Below are positions 37,701 through 50,996 of a stretch of DNA of 64,000 bases, piece by piece. The position numbers and the translations under genes were made by a program. Each line of letters starts with the position of its first letter. Position 1 is the stretch's first letter. The notes beneath the pieces are model-generated. The model saw only the letters and a program-made list of their open reading frames with translations, searched no databases and was not told the DNA's origin. The DNA comes from Glandiceps talaboti (taxonomy: Eukaryota; Hemichordata; Enteropneusta; Spengelidae): NCBI RefSeq assembly GCF_964340395.1, contig NC_135550.1:28430176-28494175 (forward strand), given 5' to 3'.

Positions 37701-39387
37701 ATTGTCGCTTATTTATCGAATGTACTTCGAATGCTTGCGACAATGCGAATTTATCGAACATTCTCGGCGAACGAACAGGAAACAAATCATCTATAAACTC
37801 ACTGAAACTTGGTTAAACTCGACAATTTTTGATACGGAAATATTGGACAGTCGCTACAGAGTCTACCGAAGAGACAGGGAAACCACAACTAGTAATAAAT
37901 CTCGTGGTGGCGGTGTTTTAGTAGGCTTGAAAGATGGTATAGCCGCTACAAGGCGGCCTCGCCTTGAAACTGATATGGAAATCATTTCAATCAGATTCAA
38001 TGGAAACGTCACACTCCAGTCTCTTTCTTGCGACTGTATACCTTCAATGAATGACTTTGACGTTCCATTAGATCGTGTCAATTCAACTGCTAAACCAGGT
38101 TATGTTGTTCTTGTCCGTGGTGACTTTTAATTTACCGGATATCTACTGGAATATAAATAATGGAGATTCATTTCCTGAAACGTCACGTTTTTTCGAGATT
38201 CTCTCTGAACAGAACTTATTGCAATTTAACACTAATAACACCTGCAATTCCAAAGTACTTGATCTAATATTTGCTGCGATGATGTCAGCCTTGAAGTTTG
38301 TCTTACTGAACCAGCTGTTAACTCTGATCACTCAGCTTTGGAATGCAACATCTCCAATTCTTTTGATAAAGAAGTGACATTACTTGACAGATTTGTATAT
38401 AATTTTAAGAAGGCTGACTTTGAACATTTAATTTGAATACTCTATTCCGTTTGTTACCATGGGGTGGCATACTTGGTCCGCCAAATCTGGACGATAGTAT
38501 TGAGACTTTCTACGATCTTCTATTCGGCGCTATCAATGACAGTATATACCTAAGGTTAAAGTCAGGAAACGAAGATATCCTTTTTTGGTACAGACGTGAT
38601 ATGATCATTTTACTGAAACAGAAAGAAGATGCACGGCTCAAGTTCCATAAAACCAGTCAACAGGTGCCATTCTATGACCACTTCTCTCGCCTCCAAGTCA
38701 GAGCTGAATTCAAGTCGATGCAAAAGGCGGTCTTCAGTGATTACATCATTCATTGATATTCAGTACTCCATCGGTAATAATATAAAACGTTTCTGATCAT
38801 TTGTCAACAATAAGCGTAGCAACACAAAATTTCCATCACAGGTCACCACCTATAATGAAAAGATAGCTGAGTCTACCCAGGATATAGCTAATACTTTCAG
38901 TGATTTCTTCCAAACAACATTTTCTAATCAGGTTATCGGTAAATATCCAAAATGTAAGTCGTTTGTTGACTGGCAGCTATTCAATGTACAGTGAGTAAAT
39001 TTCCTGAGATGCTCTGAATAATATTCATACTGGTCTTTAAAGCACCATAAAAGTTAAACTATTTATCATTCTTTCCTGCCAAGGATGTGTTCCGTTTCAT
39101 CATTCAATTAAATGGGTGCAAGTTGAGTATAAACTTTATGGGTGTAACTTTTGCTACATACTAAAGGATGCCTGTAGTACTCTTTTTATCGAAGGATACT
39201 TAACGATCACTTTCTATTCTTAGAACGTATTGTATTCTGGCAAATACATATACACAATTAGGTGAGTCATTAAGAATACTAAATGTCGAGGAAATCCAAA
39301 ATATGTTATCAGCTAACAACGCCAGGTGACTAAATGTACATATGTATAGGTAGTTTCATCCGAGTAAAACGTCATATCGTAACTAAG

Positions 39388-39500
39388 GGACCGGTCAGTT
39401 TCTTAGACCGGGAGGTAGATTAGTAGGGGGTGCCAACCTGTTTTCGAAATTGGCAGTAGGGGTTGTCATCCTGTTTTGAAAATTTTCGATAGGGTGTTCA
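39388..39500. repeat. Fragment with GGACCGGTCAGTTTCT end and ~34-bp subrepeats inside the LINE
   Basis: GGACCGGTCAGTTTCT at 39388-39403 is followed by three diverged ~34-bp units (GTAGGGGGTGCC then CCTGTTTT). The exact complement of the 16-mer occurs at 41861-41876. It interrupts the LINE between linker and reverse transcriptase. Confidence 0.5.
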
Positions 39501-41248
39501 TTGTGTTTTGGATTTTGATGGCAGAAAGGTCCATGAATCTACAGTCACTGTGGCTTGGCCTTGTCTTAGCCTGTAAGGTACGCCGTGACGGCGGGGCGCC
39601 CTCACACATCGGTCACCGGTGAGGACAGAATGGCACGACGTAATATAGTATAGTCTAGGCCTTGTATGAACTGTGGAATTCCCCCCCCCCCCCCATTTTT
39701 TAAATATTATTTCACCTGGAGTGACGCTAAAACATAACATAACATATACAATGTTTTACCTACCACACTAGTTACAGAACACATGCCATGTAGATTTTCA
39801 TTAGACACAGGTGCTCTTCCAACAGATTGGAAAGAAGCGCACGTGACGCCTATAAGGAAATCGAAATTCACCATGTAAGTATCGCCCCGTAAGTTTGACA
39901 TCTATCATATGCAAATTAATGGAAACATTAGTGCGAAATGAAATATTGTGTCACATGCAACGTAACAATATACTTTAAATAACTCAAACCAACATAGTTT
40001 TGTACCTGGAAGATCCTGTGTTACTCAATTAATTGAGTCACTCGAAGAATGGACAGAAATCTTTAATAGGTGAAGGTGGTTGTGTATATTTAATCTATAT
40101 GGATTTTATGAAAGCTTTCGACAAGGTCCCATATCAACGTCTCCTGAAGAAATTGCATACTATAATATTCAAGGTAGAATACAGAACTGGGTTGCTGCAT
40201 TCTTAACTCATAGAAGACAACGTGTTAATATTAATGGTGACTTTTCTGACTGGGTTGACATATATAGTAGAATTCCACAGGGAAGTGTTTTAGGTTCTAT
40301 TTTATTCGTAATATTCATCAACGATTTAACAATCTGTGCTATATCCCCAACTAAACTGTTTGCTGATGATACAAAGATTTATACAAGATCTGACAAGGAC
40401 AGCGGTCCATCAACACTTCAACTGGATTTATAAGTACTCCAACAACGGTATGAAATTTGGTTGTTGAAATTCCATCCACAAAAATGTAAAATTTTACAAC
40501 TGGAACGCCAAACTCAACCATGGGAACCAAAGATGACCCTGTTATATTGGACACCATTACAGAGGAGAAAGACCTAGGAGTCATTATTGACAACAAACTA
40601 ATCTTTGACCAACACATAAACAAGATTGTACAAACTACAAACCGCCTAGTTGGAATAGTACGAAGGACTTTCAATTTTTCTCTATTGTGGACTAATCACC
40701 TTGAATATGCCCATTCAGTCTGGACACCACACAAATCAAGTCAAATCAACACCATAGAATCAGTACAAAGAAGAGCTTCAAAATTGATCCAAGGAATGAA
40801 AGATTTATCATACCCGGACAGACTAAAAGCCTTGAAGTTACCAAGTTTAACTTACAGACGTGTTCGCGGCGACATGATTGAAGTTTACAAATACACACAT
40901 GGTTTCAACAAAACTCAATCTCCTTTCACTATCGTTACGTACGGTAGTGAACCCACTTTCAAGTTGAAGAAACCTAAAACACCATCACTGGATATCCACC
41001 GTTATTTTTTCACTTATAGAGTCTTTCAACCTTGGAACAATTTGGCTGAAGATGTTGTGAATGCTCCGACCATTGACTGTTTCAAATCAAGACTTGATAA
41101 TTACTGGAAATCAGCACCATTTCTGTATGACTTTACCATTGACCCATATTTCAGAAACTACCGCCGTGGAAACTTCGCACTGGATTAACACTTACATCTT
41201 ACCAATTGGAACTTTGTACAGGTCGCTGACCTATATCAAAGTAACAAA

Positions 41249-41250
41249 TA

Positions 41251-41308
<58 letters not shown>

Positions 41309-41352
41309 CGATGATGATGATGATGATGACGATGATGATGATGATGATGATG
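41249..41352. repeat. (GAT)n tail of the LINE
   Basis: About 35 GAT/ATG units with a few GAC variants follow the LINE stop codon by some 60 bases, as expected for a 3' tail that primed integration. Confidence 0.85.
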
Positions 41353-43019
41353 AAATACTTGGGTATTTCACAATCAATGGCGAATATACTTTACATACTG
41401 CACTTTGGGGCAAAAGTTTTAAGTTGGTATACATAGTTTATAAATTTAAAGAAGTTAATCTAAATTGTTCTACTCTTCAGTCTGAAGGGATTAATACGCA
41501 TCGTCTGAATGGGGTCTGAATGGCCTAAAAATTGGCTTTAACAGTAAAAAGTCTCAAGGGCTTCTAGGGGGAGACCCCCTAGGACCCCCTCCCATGATGG
41601 GTGTACATATTCCCGTCTCAACCTTTCACTACCCTTTACTGTCAAGATGCATGCTATTAAACTATAAAAAAAATCAACCCTATGTAGTTACTAATTACAT
41701 GTTGGTGCTGTCTTGTAAAGCTTGGAAATTATTGCCCAAAATAAAAATTGACTTTAAGTGTCAGAAAACCTCTAGAGCTGTTTACGGTTTTACAGATAGG
41801 GGATCAGTGCGTTTTCTTCGGCCCTATGGAAAAACCCACTGAACCCCCCTCACCGGCCGCAGAAACTGACCGGTCCGTAAACCGGTGACAGATGATTTTT
41901 AGTGAATTATAGAAATCTTTTGACTAATCAACTTTGACTATGTGAACGGTTATTGGTACAGTGCGCTAGTGACTCAGAACAAACTATAGGAGGGTCTGTG
42001 AACAAACCAACCACTCAAAATAAGGTATTTTAGGGTAATTAGATTTGTTTTTAATTTCACCACTACGGACACACGTGAAATCATCACGGGAGATTGGCTG
42101 GCTCTCTGGTGTATAACAAACTAACTTCACGTGATTGCACCATAATGCGTACCTCACGTTTTCGTTTCAAATGTCATCGATGTAAAACTAGGTCAGGTCA
42201 TTTTCAGTGTCTATTTTTACGATCTTACGGGCAGATTTTTAAGATGTCAGTTTCTAATTTTATTGGTCGTACTCTGTCTAATTATGCTCCTTATCATCAT
42301 CTTAATAAATTTATAAAAATTTATGATGTGATATTTTGTGTACCTTGTTTCGTTTATTGATGAAAGATCACCACCGTGACCGTAGTAACATTTCTATGTT
42401 ATCCTCGCATAAAAGGTTTAACCTGTAATTCTTCGTTCGCATGTTTACGTGTTTGTGCCAAATGAACTTGAATATATAATCATAAGAATTTAGAAATACA
42501 ATTTATGCAAGCTTTATGATAGCCTTAACCTTCATATATGTTTTAATTCTCTATATTCAAATGTGCGATTTTTGTCGATTACAATATGTTATCATTTCAC
42601 AAGTGACCCCATTTCACATCGCATACTGTTCATATTTTGAATCTCGATGTAGAAACGCAGAAAATGATCATAACTGTGCACGGCTAACGAGCAATGAAAT
42701 CACGTAAAAAGCAGCAAACAGGGAAACGTGGACTTCAAAAAGCACTACAGGGTGTTATACCCTTTTGGACTTCATCCACTTTTGTTTTATTTTTAAAAAA
42801 CACCCTAAATATCAAATATAACACCCTCTGGTGTTATACAGACTTAAAATGTTCAATCAATTAACTCCATACCGACTCTGTCGAGATAATCTTGGATTAT
42901 CCCTTGAAATTAATTATTCATATTATATCGTCGGTGTGAGCGCAATGACCGCGTCAAAGTTGCAACGAAATATCAGACATGTAGTAAGATGGTATTACCT
43001 AGGATGACAACATCTAAAT
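41353..43019. other. Intergenic with transposon remnants
   Basis: AGAAACTGACCGGTCC at 41861-41876 is the mirror of the 16-mer at 39388. An exact 11-bp inverted repeat (AGGGTGTTATA at 42749-42759, complement at 42817-42827) forms a possible hairpin. No gene is recognised. Confidence 0.4.
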
Positions 43020-43280
43020 AATTACAACGATAGAATTTCTAACACTTATGACGTATTTCAAAGAACAATTATACGATTTTAACCCGTCATGTGACGTATT
43101 CCAACAACGATACAACTTCAACACTTATGGCGTATTACAAACACCAACAACAACAACAGCAACAACAACAACAACAACAATACAATTTTAACCCTTATGA
43201 CGTATTACAAACAACAACGATATAATTTTAACCTTTTGTGTGACGTGTTCGAACGATACAATTGTGACGTACACATATAA
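43020..43280. repeat. Diverged tandem repeat carrying TGACGT motifs
   Basis: About six units of roughly 37-45 bases (one expanded by a CAA run) combine ACAACGATACAATTTTAACC with TTATGACGTATTACA. TGACGT-type motifs fall near 43049, 43092, 43198, 43241 and 43264, and one unit has TGGCGT. Confidence 0.7.
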
Positions 43281-43597
43281 CTATCCTATTTCCCGACTGT
43301 TAATATTACTTACGTGTTTCCCTTTCTTTCTTCGTTCATGATGGTTGCCATGGCATCAACATGACAACCCCCTTAACGGCTTTGGTACTAGGTAGATATC
43401 TCAAATTAATATTCATATCTGGATTTCTTACTAGTCATGCTAGTCCTACGGTGACTACAAATTTATGATAAAGATTATTGGTGTGAGTAGAATAAAATGA
43501 TGTCATCAGAGTGGCTTTCACGTTTGCCTTTTACAGTAAGTCTTATAGACAATGTCCATCACCTATTGTTTACAGCAATAATCTCTCATGTATTCAT

Positions 43598-43665
<68 letters not shown>

Positions 43666-43690
43666 CTCTCTTTCTCTCTCTCTCTCTTTG
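43598..43690. repeat. Microsatellite (CA)n-(CT)n
   Basis: About 33 CA units are followed by a short CT/TCTC tract. Overlapping His/Thr open frames are artefacts. Confidence 0.9.
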
Positions 43691-45712
43691 TTCGTATATG
43701 TATATAAACAATTTGTACACATGTAAATAAAGGCGTTATAGTGGACAGTCAGTGGAATATTCTGTGGCTAGGATTTCATCGGGTTACAGAAATTGAGTAA
43801 TTGTGTTGACGTCGGAGATCCTGCTTATGTTTAGTATCGACATTGTGTATATATATTATCAGGACTGTTCTACTCATTACTTTTGCACTCATATATATGT
43901 ATATCTAAAGTATCTACAATTATAAGACTTCCAGTTTTAATATACATAAGTCATATCACTACAACAATCATAGGTTGGGCTCATACAATCATTCAGTTAT
44001 GCAAATTTTGAAAAAAATGATTTTTACCCAAAAATTGTCTTGAGTAATAAAAAAAATCAATATTGAAAGACCTAAAAAAGAAGAAACGTCAGCCATATCC
44101 ACACAAATGAAATTAAAATTGAACGTCCGCGGTCAGTCTTGTTTAATGTTGTGTTTGATTCGAGTCTCATCATTATTTTGACCTATATAGTTATCGTATA
44201 CATCTTGGTGTATTAATGGATATGATGACATGCCCGTGGCACATGAATTACGTGACCCGAATAAATAACGCATATTCAATGCATGTGGTATTTGCACAGG
44301 TTATAATTCTCTCTCTTATGAATTATACATGTTCTAATTCTAACGGAGCTGTCGGGAAATAGGGCATGTACAAATATAACATACACTTAATCGAACCAGT
44401 CATTGTGTCAGAACACATACCATGGGAGTGTAGCGGGAGACATAGCCTAACAATCATTGTAACAACACCGGGGAGACAACTGCACGTGCTGGAATGTATA
44501 TAAGTAAGTGAGTTTAACGTCGTATTTTATTGATATCTGATATTTATTTGAGAGCTAGTAATACTTACATGGTTGAATTGGATTCGGTAACGACTGTTGG
44601 ATAGCGTGAGCAACAGTGCTCTAATGCCGGCGGTTACATTACATTGGAAGGTGACAATCTCTCGGAAATCGTCAAAAGCAGTGCAACAGACTATTAAAGC
44701 AATAATACATATGTATCGCAAATCTATACATATATTTTTAAACGTAAATACTTGTAATCGGTACAACAGATGTCACGTTACATTGTCATGGGTCTATTTC
44801 ATATTCACATCCATGAATATCAATGTAATCTAATTAGAACGCCTGGTTGGTTGACCCAACCATTCAGGAAGACCCAGCCCTCTGGTTCCACTCATGTATT
44901 TTTACTTCACTGTCTATAATTTGTGTAATATTACCCTTGCGAACACACGTTATCCTTGAATGCGCCATGACGAGGAAAATGTTCGACACGTTTTCTATTC
45001 ATCGGGGTGATACTTTATACAAATGGGTAATATAGGTATATGTATGTCATAACATTCTTATTTAACGGAGGTAATATAATCTATTTCTTTACGGTGTCGG
45101 TGAAATTAGTTTTTTTTAAGTAGTAGTCTACGATTTGTTATCTCATATAAAACGTAGCATTATTACATGTGATGGATGGGCAAATCTTGGATGGTTAAAT
45201 GTAATATTTTTAATATTCTATAGCATGGAGTGGTGATCGATCGACAGATCCTTACACAGAGTGCCATGTTTGTCTCAATTCGCTATGTATGTACGATATA
45301 TCATGATACACGAGTGCGTTAAAAGAGCTCATCGTATAAATGCACTTTACGATGCTCGAGGCACTTTAAGGATTCAGAAATGCTCTTTACAGATTACATC
45401 CAGAAATTATAGATCATGTATTACTGTCAATATTTCAACTGATACCCTCTTCGGAATGTGATACATTTGAGAGCGTATATTGTCAATATTAAGTTTAGAA
45501 ACAATAGCTAATTGCTGTACATAATGAATTGTTCAGAAGATTGATAACAGTGTATTGTTTAGAAATCCAGATATTTGAAAAAGATACCACTATTAATTCT
45601 CTTGATATAAATAACGGTTAGCCAATTCTAGACAATTAGTTAATTATTTTTGAAGGCTCACGTGTGCTTCTAACTAATAATTGTATGCTTAAATTTGAAT
45701 GGCATTGACTTT
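43691..45712. other. Intergenic, nothing recognised
   Basis: Short open frames only, with no family resemblance and no repeat ends. Confidence 0.35.
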
Positions 45713-45713
45713 G

Positions 45714-45802
<89 letters not shown>

Positions 45803-46011
45803 TTCGTCTTCGTCTTCGTCTTCGTCCTCGTCTTCGTCTTCGTCTTCGTCTTCGTCTTCGTCTTCGTCTTCGTCTTCGTCTTCGTCTTCATCTTCATCTT
45901 CATCTTCATCTTCATCTTCATCTTCATCTTCATCTTCATCTTCATCTTCATCGTGGTGGTGGTGGTGGTGGTGGTGGTGGTGGTGGTGGTGGTGGTGGTG
46001 GTGGTGGTGGT
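45713..46011. repeat. Compound trinucleotide/hexanucleotide microsatellite
   Basis: Successive homogeneous blocks: (ATC)n, (GTCATC)-type, (TTCGTC)n, (TTCATC)n, then (GGT)n. A 134-codon frame through it would encode a pure Ser run then a Trp run and is not a gene. Confidence 0.9.
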
Positions 46012-46794
46012 TTCTATTACTATTACTGGCGAAAATAATGAATCAAATAGGCGTTACTAGCACACGGTGGCTTTGTCCAGTATCATTCTACGCCTTTACA
46101 TAGTAGCGTTTATCGAACAGAGTACATCATGTAATATGTACACACTAATTGACACATTCATGATCAGGCCTAGTAGATTTCTTTGAATGCTGTTGTCATA
46201 TCAGTCAATTCGATAACAACAGTGTATCGGATATAGACATGTTCCAAGTCGCCACGGCAACATATACCCTTTAACTTGCGAGATACAACCCAAAGTACTG
46301 CTTTGAAGATATTACACTATTATACATGTATATGTACTATTTGAAATGTTCTCGAGACTAGAACCTTTTGCAGCAGCAATTATTTCTCATTAGCTTATAT
46401 TTCGAATGTGTATTTCAATATTCATATTAATTTAATTATCATGGCAGCTATTATTATATTACGTGTCGTGAGATTGGTTTCATATGAATATTACATAACA
46501 TAATAGAATAACGCAATACACGTAATGGCTTCTCAAACGTGTAATAAGGACAGTGATATTCAATGAATATGGCACGATACATTCTTAGCAAAGCTATAGC
46601 TACCGGCACTTAGTACTATTCGTGAAATCTAAATGTATAGCTTCTTTGATCATTAACCAACGCTTATGTCAACAGACTGGTCTCTTGCGTGTATATTATT
46701 CAGTTTCATTGACGATGCCTTATGTTGAATGTCATAAGCTTACTACTAATACTAGATATGTTGTAACGCTATGACAACGACTTGACGGATATCC
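46012..46794. other. Intergenic, nothing recognised
   Basis: No gene or repeat family is supported here. Confidence 0.35.
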
Positions 46795-46995
46795 TGACGT
46801 CACGGGTTGAGACGACGTACGACAGTGAAACGTTCGTTGTATCTTTGACTCAAAAATAAAAATGCCAAAAGCCCGAGGCTAAAAATTGTATAGATATTAC
46901 TTTTTACCAAGGAGGACCTTTTAATACGGAATTACGAAGAATGTCTGTTTGACGTTGCAATAGCGACCTTCAGTGACGTCAGCCCAGTGACGTCA
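46795..46995 (+). promoter_or_regulatory. Three perfect CRE palindromes upstream of SERTAD4
   Basis: TGACGTCA occurs at 46795-46802, 46974-46981 and 46988-46995, the last two separated by 6 bases. A GTAAGT donor at 47096 and an acceptor-like pyrimidine tract ending in CAG at about 48148 would let a short noncoding first exon near 47 kb splice to the coding exon. This makes it a likely SERTAD4 promoter by position only. Confidence 0.5.
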
Positions 46996-47095
46996 GACAA
47001 GCGCAATAAGAAAATTAATTCTGTCTTTCAAGAACGTGATTTGAGATTTTACAATGTAAAAAGTGCCCATTTGTAAGCTCTTATATCTAATATTT

Positions 47096-48148
47096 GTAAG
47101 TTGCGTATCTTCTTTCCCTTTTATGGTATTTTCACTCTGTGCCCGGGAAGTTCCACTGTCTGAGTTATCCTCGTTTCAAATCATACCCACACCGAAAACT
47201 TGTCTTTTTCTTCTGAATAAATGTGTTACAAATGTATACATTCGATTTTAACGTTTTGTTGTACTCTACTCCATTTGTTTTCATTTTTTTCAATGTTTTG
47301 TGTTTTACTTTATAATGAGGTAGATTCAGTTATAGTGTCATTCTTCACCTTTCATTAAACTGCAAGCCATAAAGAACAATCGTATCCTCGAGGTCGCACT
47401 CCGTCAAACAATAGCACATCGTTTTCTCTTGAGGATCATTCTGCAAGACCTGTTCATATGTAGATTTGCATAGACCAATCGCTGTCTTCTATACTTCAAT
47501 TCACTCTGAATTCATTCTTGATTGAAAATGTTACGACGGGTGTTTCTCTTTTCGTCATTCTTCCTTGACCGTTGAGTGGCAAGTATCTGGTCAGAAAGCA
47601 ATTTCCATTGGCTAAAAATCACATCAATAATTCTGTACACCAATAAAGTAGCGTATATCGTTCGCTTTGGTCAACGAGGATATTTTCGTTGCCGTAGGCA
47701 ATATGAAATCGCAAACAAAAAGGATCGTCATATTATTAAGTAGGAGGAAAAACTATTAATGTAACAGCCGCATTATCTTTTGTTGTCGGGTTGAATAATG
47801 TGGCACGCGTATGGCTAACTGAACTGCCAATGTAGAGCACAGCTGCTAATTTCTTTATCCCGTCAGTACTGGTAATTTCATTGTTCTTCATTCGATTTTG
47901 CTGATGACTAAATATTAGTACAACAAGTTCCTAATTCGCTTAGGAATCCCTTTAACGTATTGATATTATCGTACTTAGATAAGGTAACATATTGGCTGTG
48001 TAACAGTATTTAATTTGGGACTATTATCGGGTGTACATTTTACCCTCGCTAAGCCTTTGTGTCTTGTTTTGTCTTTTATCCAATATTGCCATGTTTCTAT
48101 CTGTGATTAAGACTAATTCATAACAGCTATTTTCATTATACCACAGGA
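47096..48148 (+). other. SERTAD4: Possible 5' intron of SERTAD4
   Basis: Bounded by a GTAAGT donor and a ...CCACAG acceptor-like site. The first ATG of the coding exon lies about 235 bases further on. No coding sequence is recognisable. Confidence 0.3.
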
Positions 48149-48384
48149 AAGTCAGTCCCCACAACATCGGTTGACAATCTGCAGGTTATCAGTGAGTGAC
48201 TCTAGCTGACATCTATGCCACTGGACCCCAGTTCAACGAGTCCAGTAGGATTGTGTAGCCGGGAGCTTTAAAGAGGTACTGCTGCGGCTTTAACAACTTC
48301 CAAGACGTTTTATCCCTTCCAGAAGGATGTAAAGTATTTTTAAAGGAAGCCCCGTCTTTAACATTTTGTCGTGGAGAAGAAATT

Positions 48385-50085
48385 ATGACTTTAGTATTAG
48401 CTATGACGAGCATTTACAATGCCTGTCCATTTAACCTTGATAATCAGCGTTCTACAGGATTACAACAATGTGAAGCAGACGACGACAGCGCGAGCGGTGA
48501 CATATATTTACCATATAATACTGTGTATTTAAACGGTGACAGTAATGGAGAGGTATCATCAGACAAGAAGCATTTTGATGATCCATCATGTTCAGGTAAG
48601 TCAATCTAAAATATATGATATGTAGAGTTATATTTTGCACATTTATTCTTGCACTCAAAGTTAACCTTACGTAACTTGTATACAACTGTACGGGTTAATA
48701 CAGACGTAGAGACGTAGACATGTGTGGACGCGTCAGGTTTTCTTTTCAAAAGTCACAATTGCTCAAACAATTGAGAATTCTGTGTGGAGTCGAGAATCTT
48801 GGACAATAGAGCACTTTTTCTTTTACACACTAAGCTAGTGATAGAAAAGTAAGAAAGGCCGAGAAATTATTAGTCTGTCTTTGCTAACAGATATTACCCT
48901 GGTTGATAACGAGTCAAGTTTATCCCCAGGTTTTGTTATTTACACCGACCATTATATATTGAAGGAATTCAGTTTTACGGTAAAGTCGCGTAAGTATTTA
49001 GTAGATGATCAATGACTTAGGGAAACACAATTTTGTTATTCGTTTAATACCATGATAGAAATAATGACCAGTTGTATTGTGTACTACATAATACTTGATG
49101 AAAAAATTAGTAGTCAGACGCTGTACCAACACTTCCTTCGAGTGGAGTGGGCGTACTGGGCGACCTTTGTCTATAGGTTACATTTGGTATACTATTTCTT
49201 TAACTAAAGGATATATGCAAATGTGACAACTGGGTTTAGTTTGTGGCAACAATATACCTGTACTGTGCCAGTGCTTCTGATATATATGAACTTTTTATTT
49301 CACTTCCGTTTATCTATGTATTTACAAATGTATGTGCCCTTGAACAAATTGGAATGAGATTATAAAACCTGATAATTATGAAATTAGAGACATTGGCTAT
49401 GATTTAACGCCATACACACTCTGTAATTATTGTTGTTATGTCTTGTGATTTAATTTCCGTTTTAGATCAAGATGAAATGATAGCAATGGAAATACCGGTT
49501 TTGCCGAATAAGACTTCAAGTGATGAGAAAAGCACCGACGTCCTTCCTAAAGAGGATTGTGTTGTGAGTACAAAGAGAAAACGGGCTGAATTAGACTTGG
49601 ACATCATTGAACACCCCTCTGTGAATTCTACTATGTACTTAGATCGCCGACATATATTTAGGATTTCCATCGAGAAATTAAATCAAATTGAAGATCCTGA
49701 ACTCTTTTTGAGGAGATCCGTTCTCGTTAACAACATCGTCAAGCGTATACAGCACGAGATCAGAGACGAGAGTAGGAGACAAGATGTCAATATAAGTAAA
49801 CATATCGTCGTTGACAGGTTGCCAAGGAAACGCATCCATTATTGCCATCACTATGACAATCGTCTGGTGATGACTGCACCTTCACCGTATTACTATATGG
49901 AACCTGATATCGAGGAAGATTCCTCTAAAATCACAGACGATATGACGGAAAGCTTAGTAAACAGTTTAGCAGGCAATAACAATATTGAAGAGGTAGCAGA
50001 CAGACAAAGTAAAACGTCTACCTCAACTGGAGACCTGGATGGCGTTTTTTGTAATTTAATTTGTTCCTCTTTGAATGAACAGTAA
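48385..50085 (+). CDS. SERTAD4: SERTA domain-containing protein 4 (2 coding exons, 276 aa)
   Basis: Exons 48385-48595 and 49466-50085 join in phase 1 across a GT-AG intron (TCAG before GTAAGT; TTTTAG before the second exon) to give 276 residues. The N-terminus MTLVLAM matches human SERTAD4 (MTLVLSM), which fixes the start. An in-frame TAG lies at 48256-48258 with no other ATG between. Residues 107-110 are a basic KRKR motif. Residues about 131-170 are the SERTA domain (HIFRISIEKLNQIEDPELFL then RRSVLVNNIVKRIQHEI), and its DDPE/EDPE-plus-LRRSVL form is specific to SERTAD4. A basic PRKRIHY follows, also as in SERTAD4. The C-terminus is acidic and shorter than the human tail (about 356 residues in total). 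Function is poorly known; the family acts as nuclear co-regulators. It is transcribed divergently from the SERTAD2-class gene about 20 kb away. Confidence 0.92.
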
Positions 50086-50226
50086 ATATTAAAACCAATA
50101 TTAAATAAAACACGTAATATATGTTGATGTTTATACCTGCTTTGGTCTATATTTTTGTTACCTGATACCCAGACAGCGACAAGAAAAGTAGTCTGAATCT
50201 GATACCTGCCTTTCGTGATCAATTAC

Positions 50227-50232
50227 AATAAA
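50227..50232 (+). terminator. SERTAD4: Candidate SERTAD4 polyadenylation signal
   Basis: AATAAA about 140 bases after the stop codon. A nearer AATAAA at 50104-50109 is probably too close to the stop to be the main site. Confidence 0.35.
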
Positions 50233-50579
50233 ATGTTCGTGTTTGGTTACTTTGAAGTGATTCTTACCTTTGAGTACTAGTTAATAACTATCCTGAGGGT
50301 ACTTTGACAGTTTATTTATTTTGTACCTGGCAGTGATAACAAGTAAAAGGGTGGGGTTTACATGTAGATCTGAGGCACCTTGGTGTATATAATAACTCTA
50401 CCCTAAAGATGTCTATCAACTGTAGGTTATCCATGTGCAATTTACAGAAAATGCCTAGATGGAAGGACTCGTATGTTTTCTCATACTGGCTTAGCTAGTA
50501 AATATATTTGTTAGTATATTTATCAAATTATCTAATCGCTTTGACAGCTTGATATCTTACAATACATTATTAATTTATT

Positions 50580-50580
50580 T

Positions 50581-50650
<70 letters not shown>

Positions 50651-50652
50651 TA
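50580..50652. repeat. (TAA)n-(TTA)n palindrome
   Basis: About nine TAA/AAT units turn directly into about twelve ATT units, making a near-perfect self-complementary stretch flanked by inverted TTATTTTATAA-like sequence. Confidence 0.85.
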
Positions 50653-50839
50653 TAATTTATTTTAGTGATTGAAAATAGTTTCTTTTTTCAGTGCATTTCT
50701 TGAATGCAATTCTTTTGCAAAATTGTAACATTGAAAAAAAAATATTCTGAAAATTAATTTAGCATTGAACATGAATTTGATAAAAAGATATTCATTATTT
50801 TTATATCGGGATTGTTACATGTAACTGTCGATACGTGCA

Positions 50840-50996
<157 letters not shown>

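Noticed and set aside
40520-41188. 222-codon frame as a host gene
   Set aside because: Its motifs are those of the C-terminal part of CR1-like LINE reverse transcriptases, and it is followed by a GAT tail.
45699-46103. 134-codon poly-Ser/poly-Trp frame
   Set aside because: Pure translation of a compound trinucleotide microsatellite.
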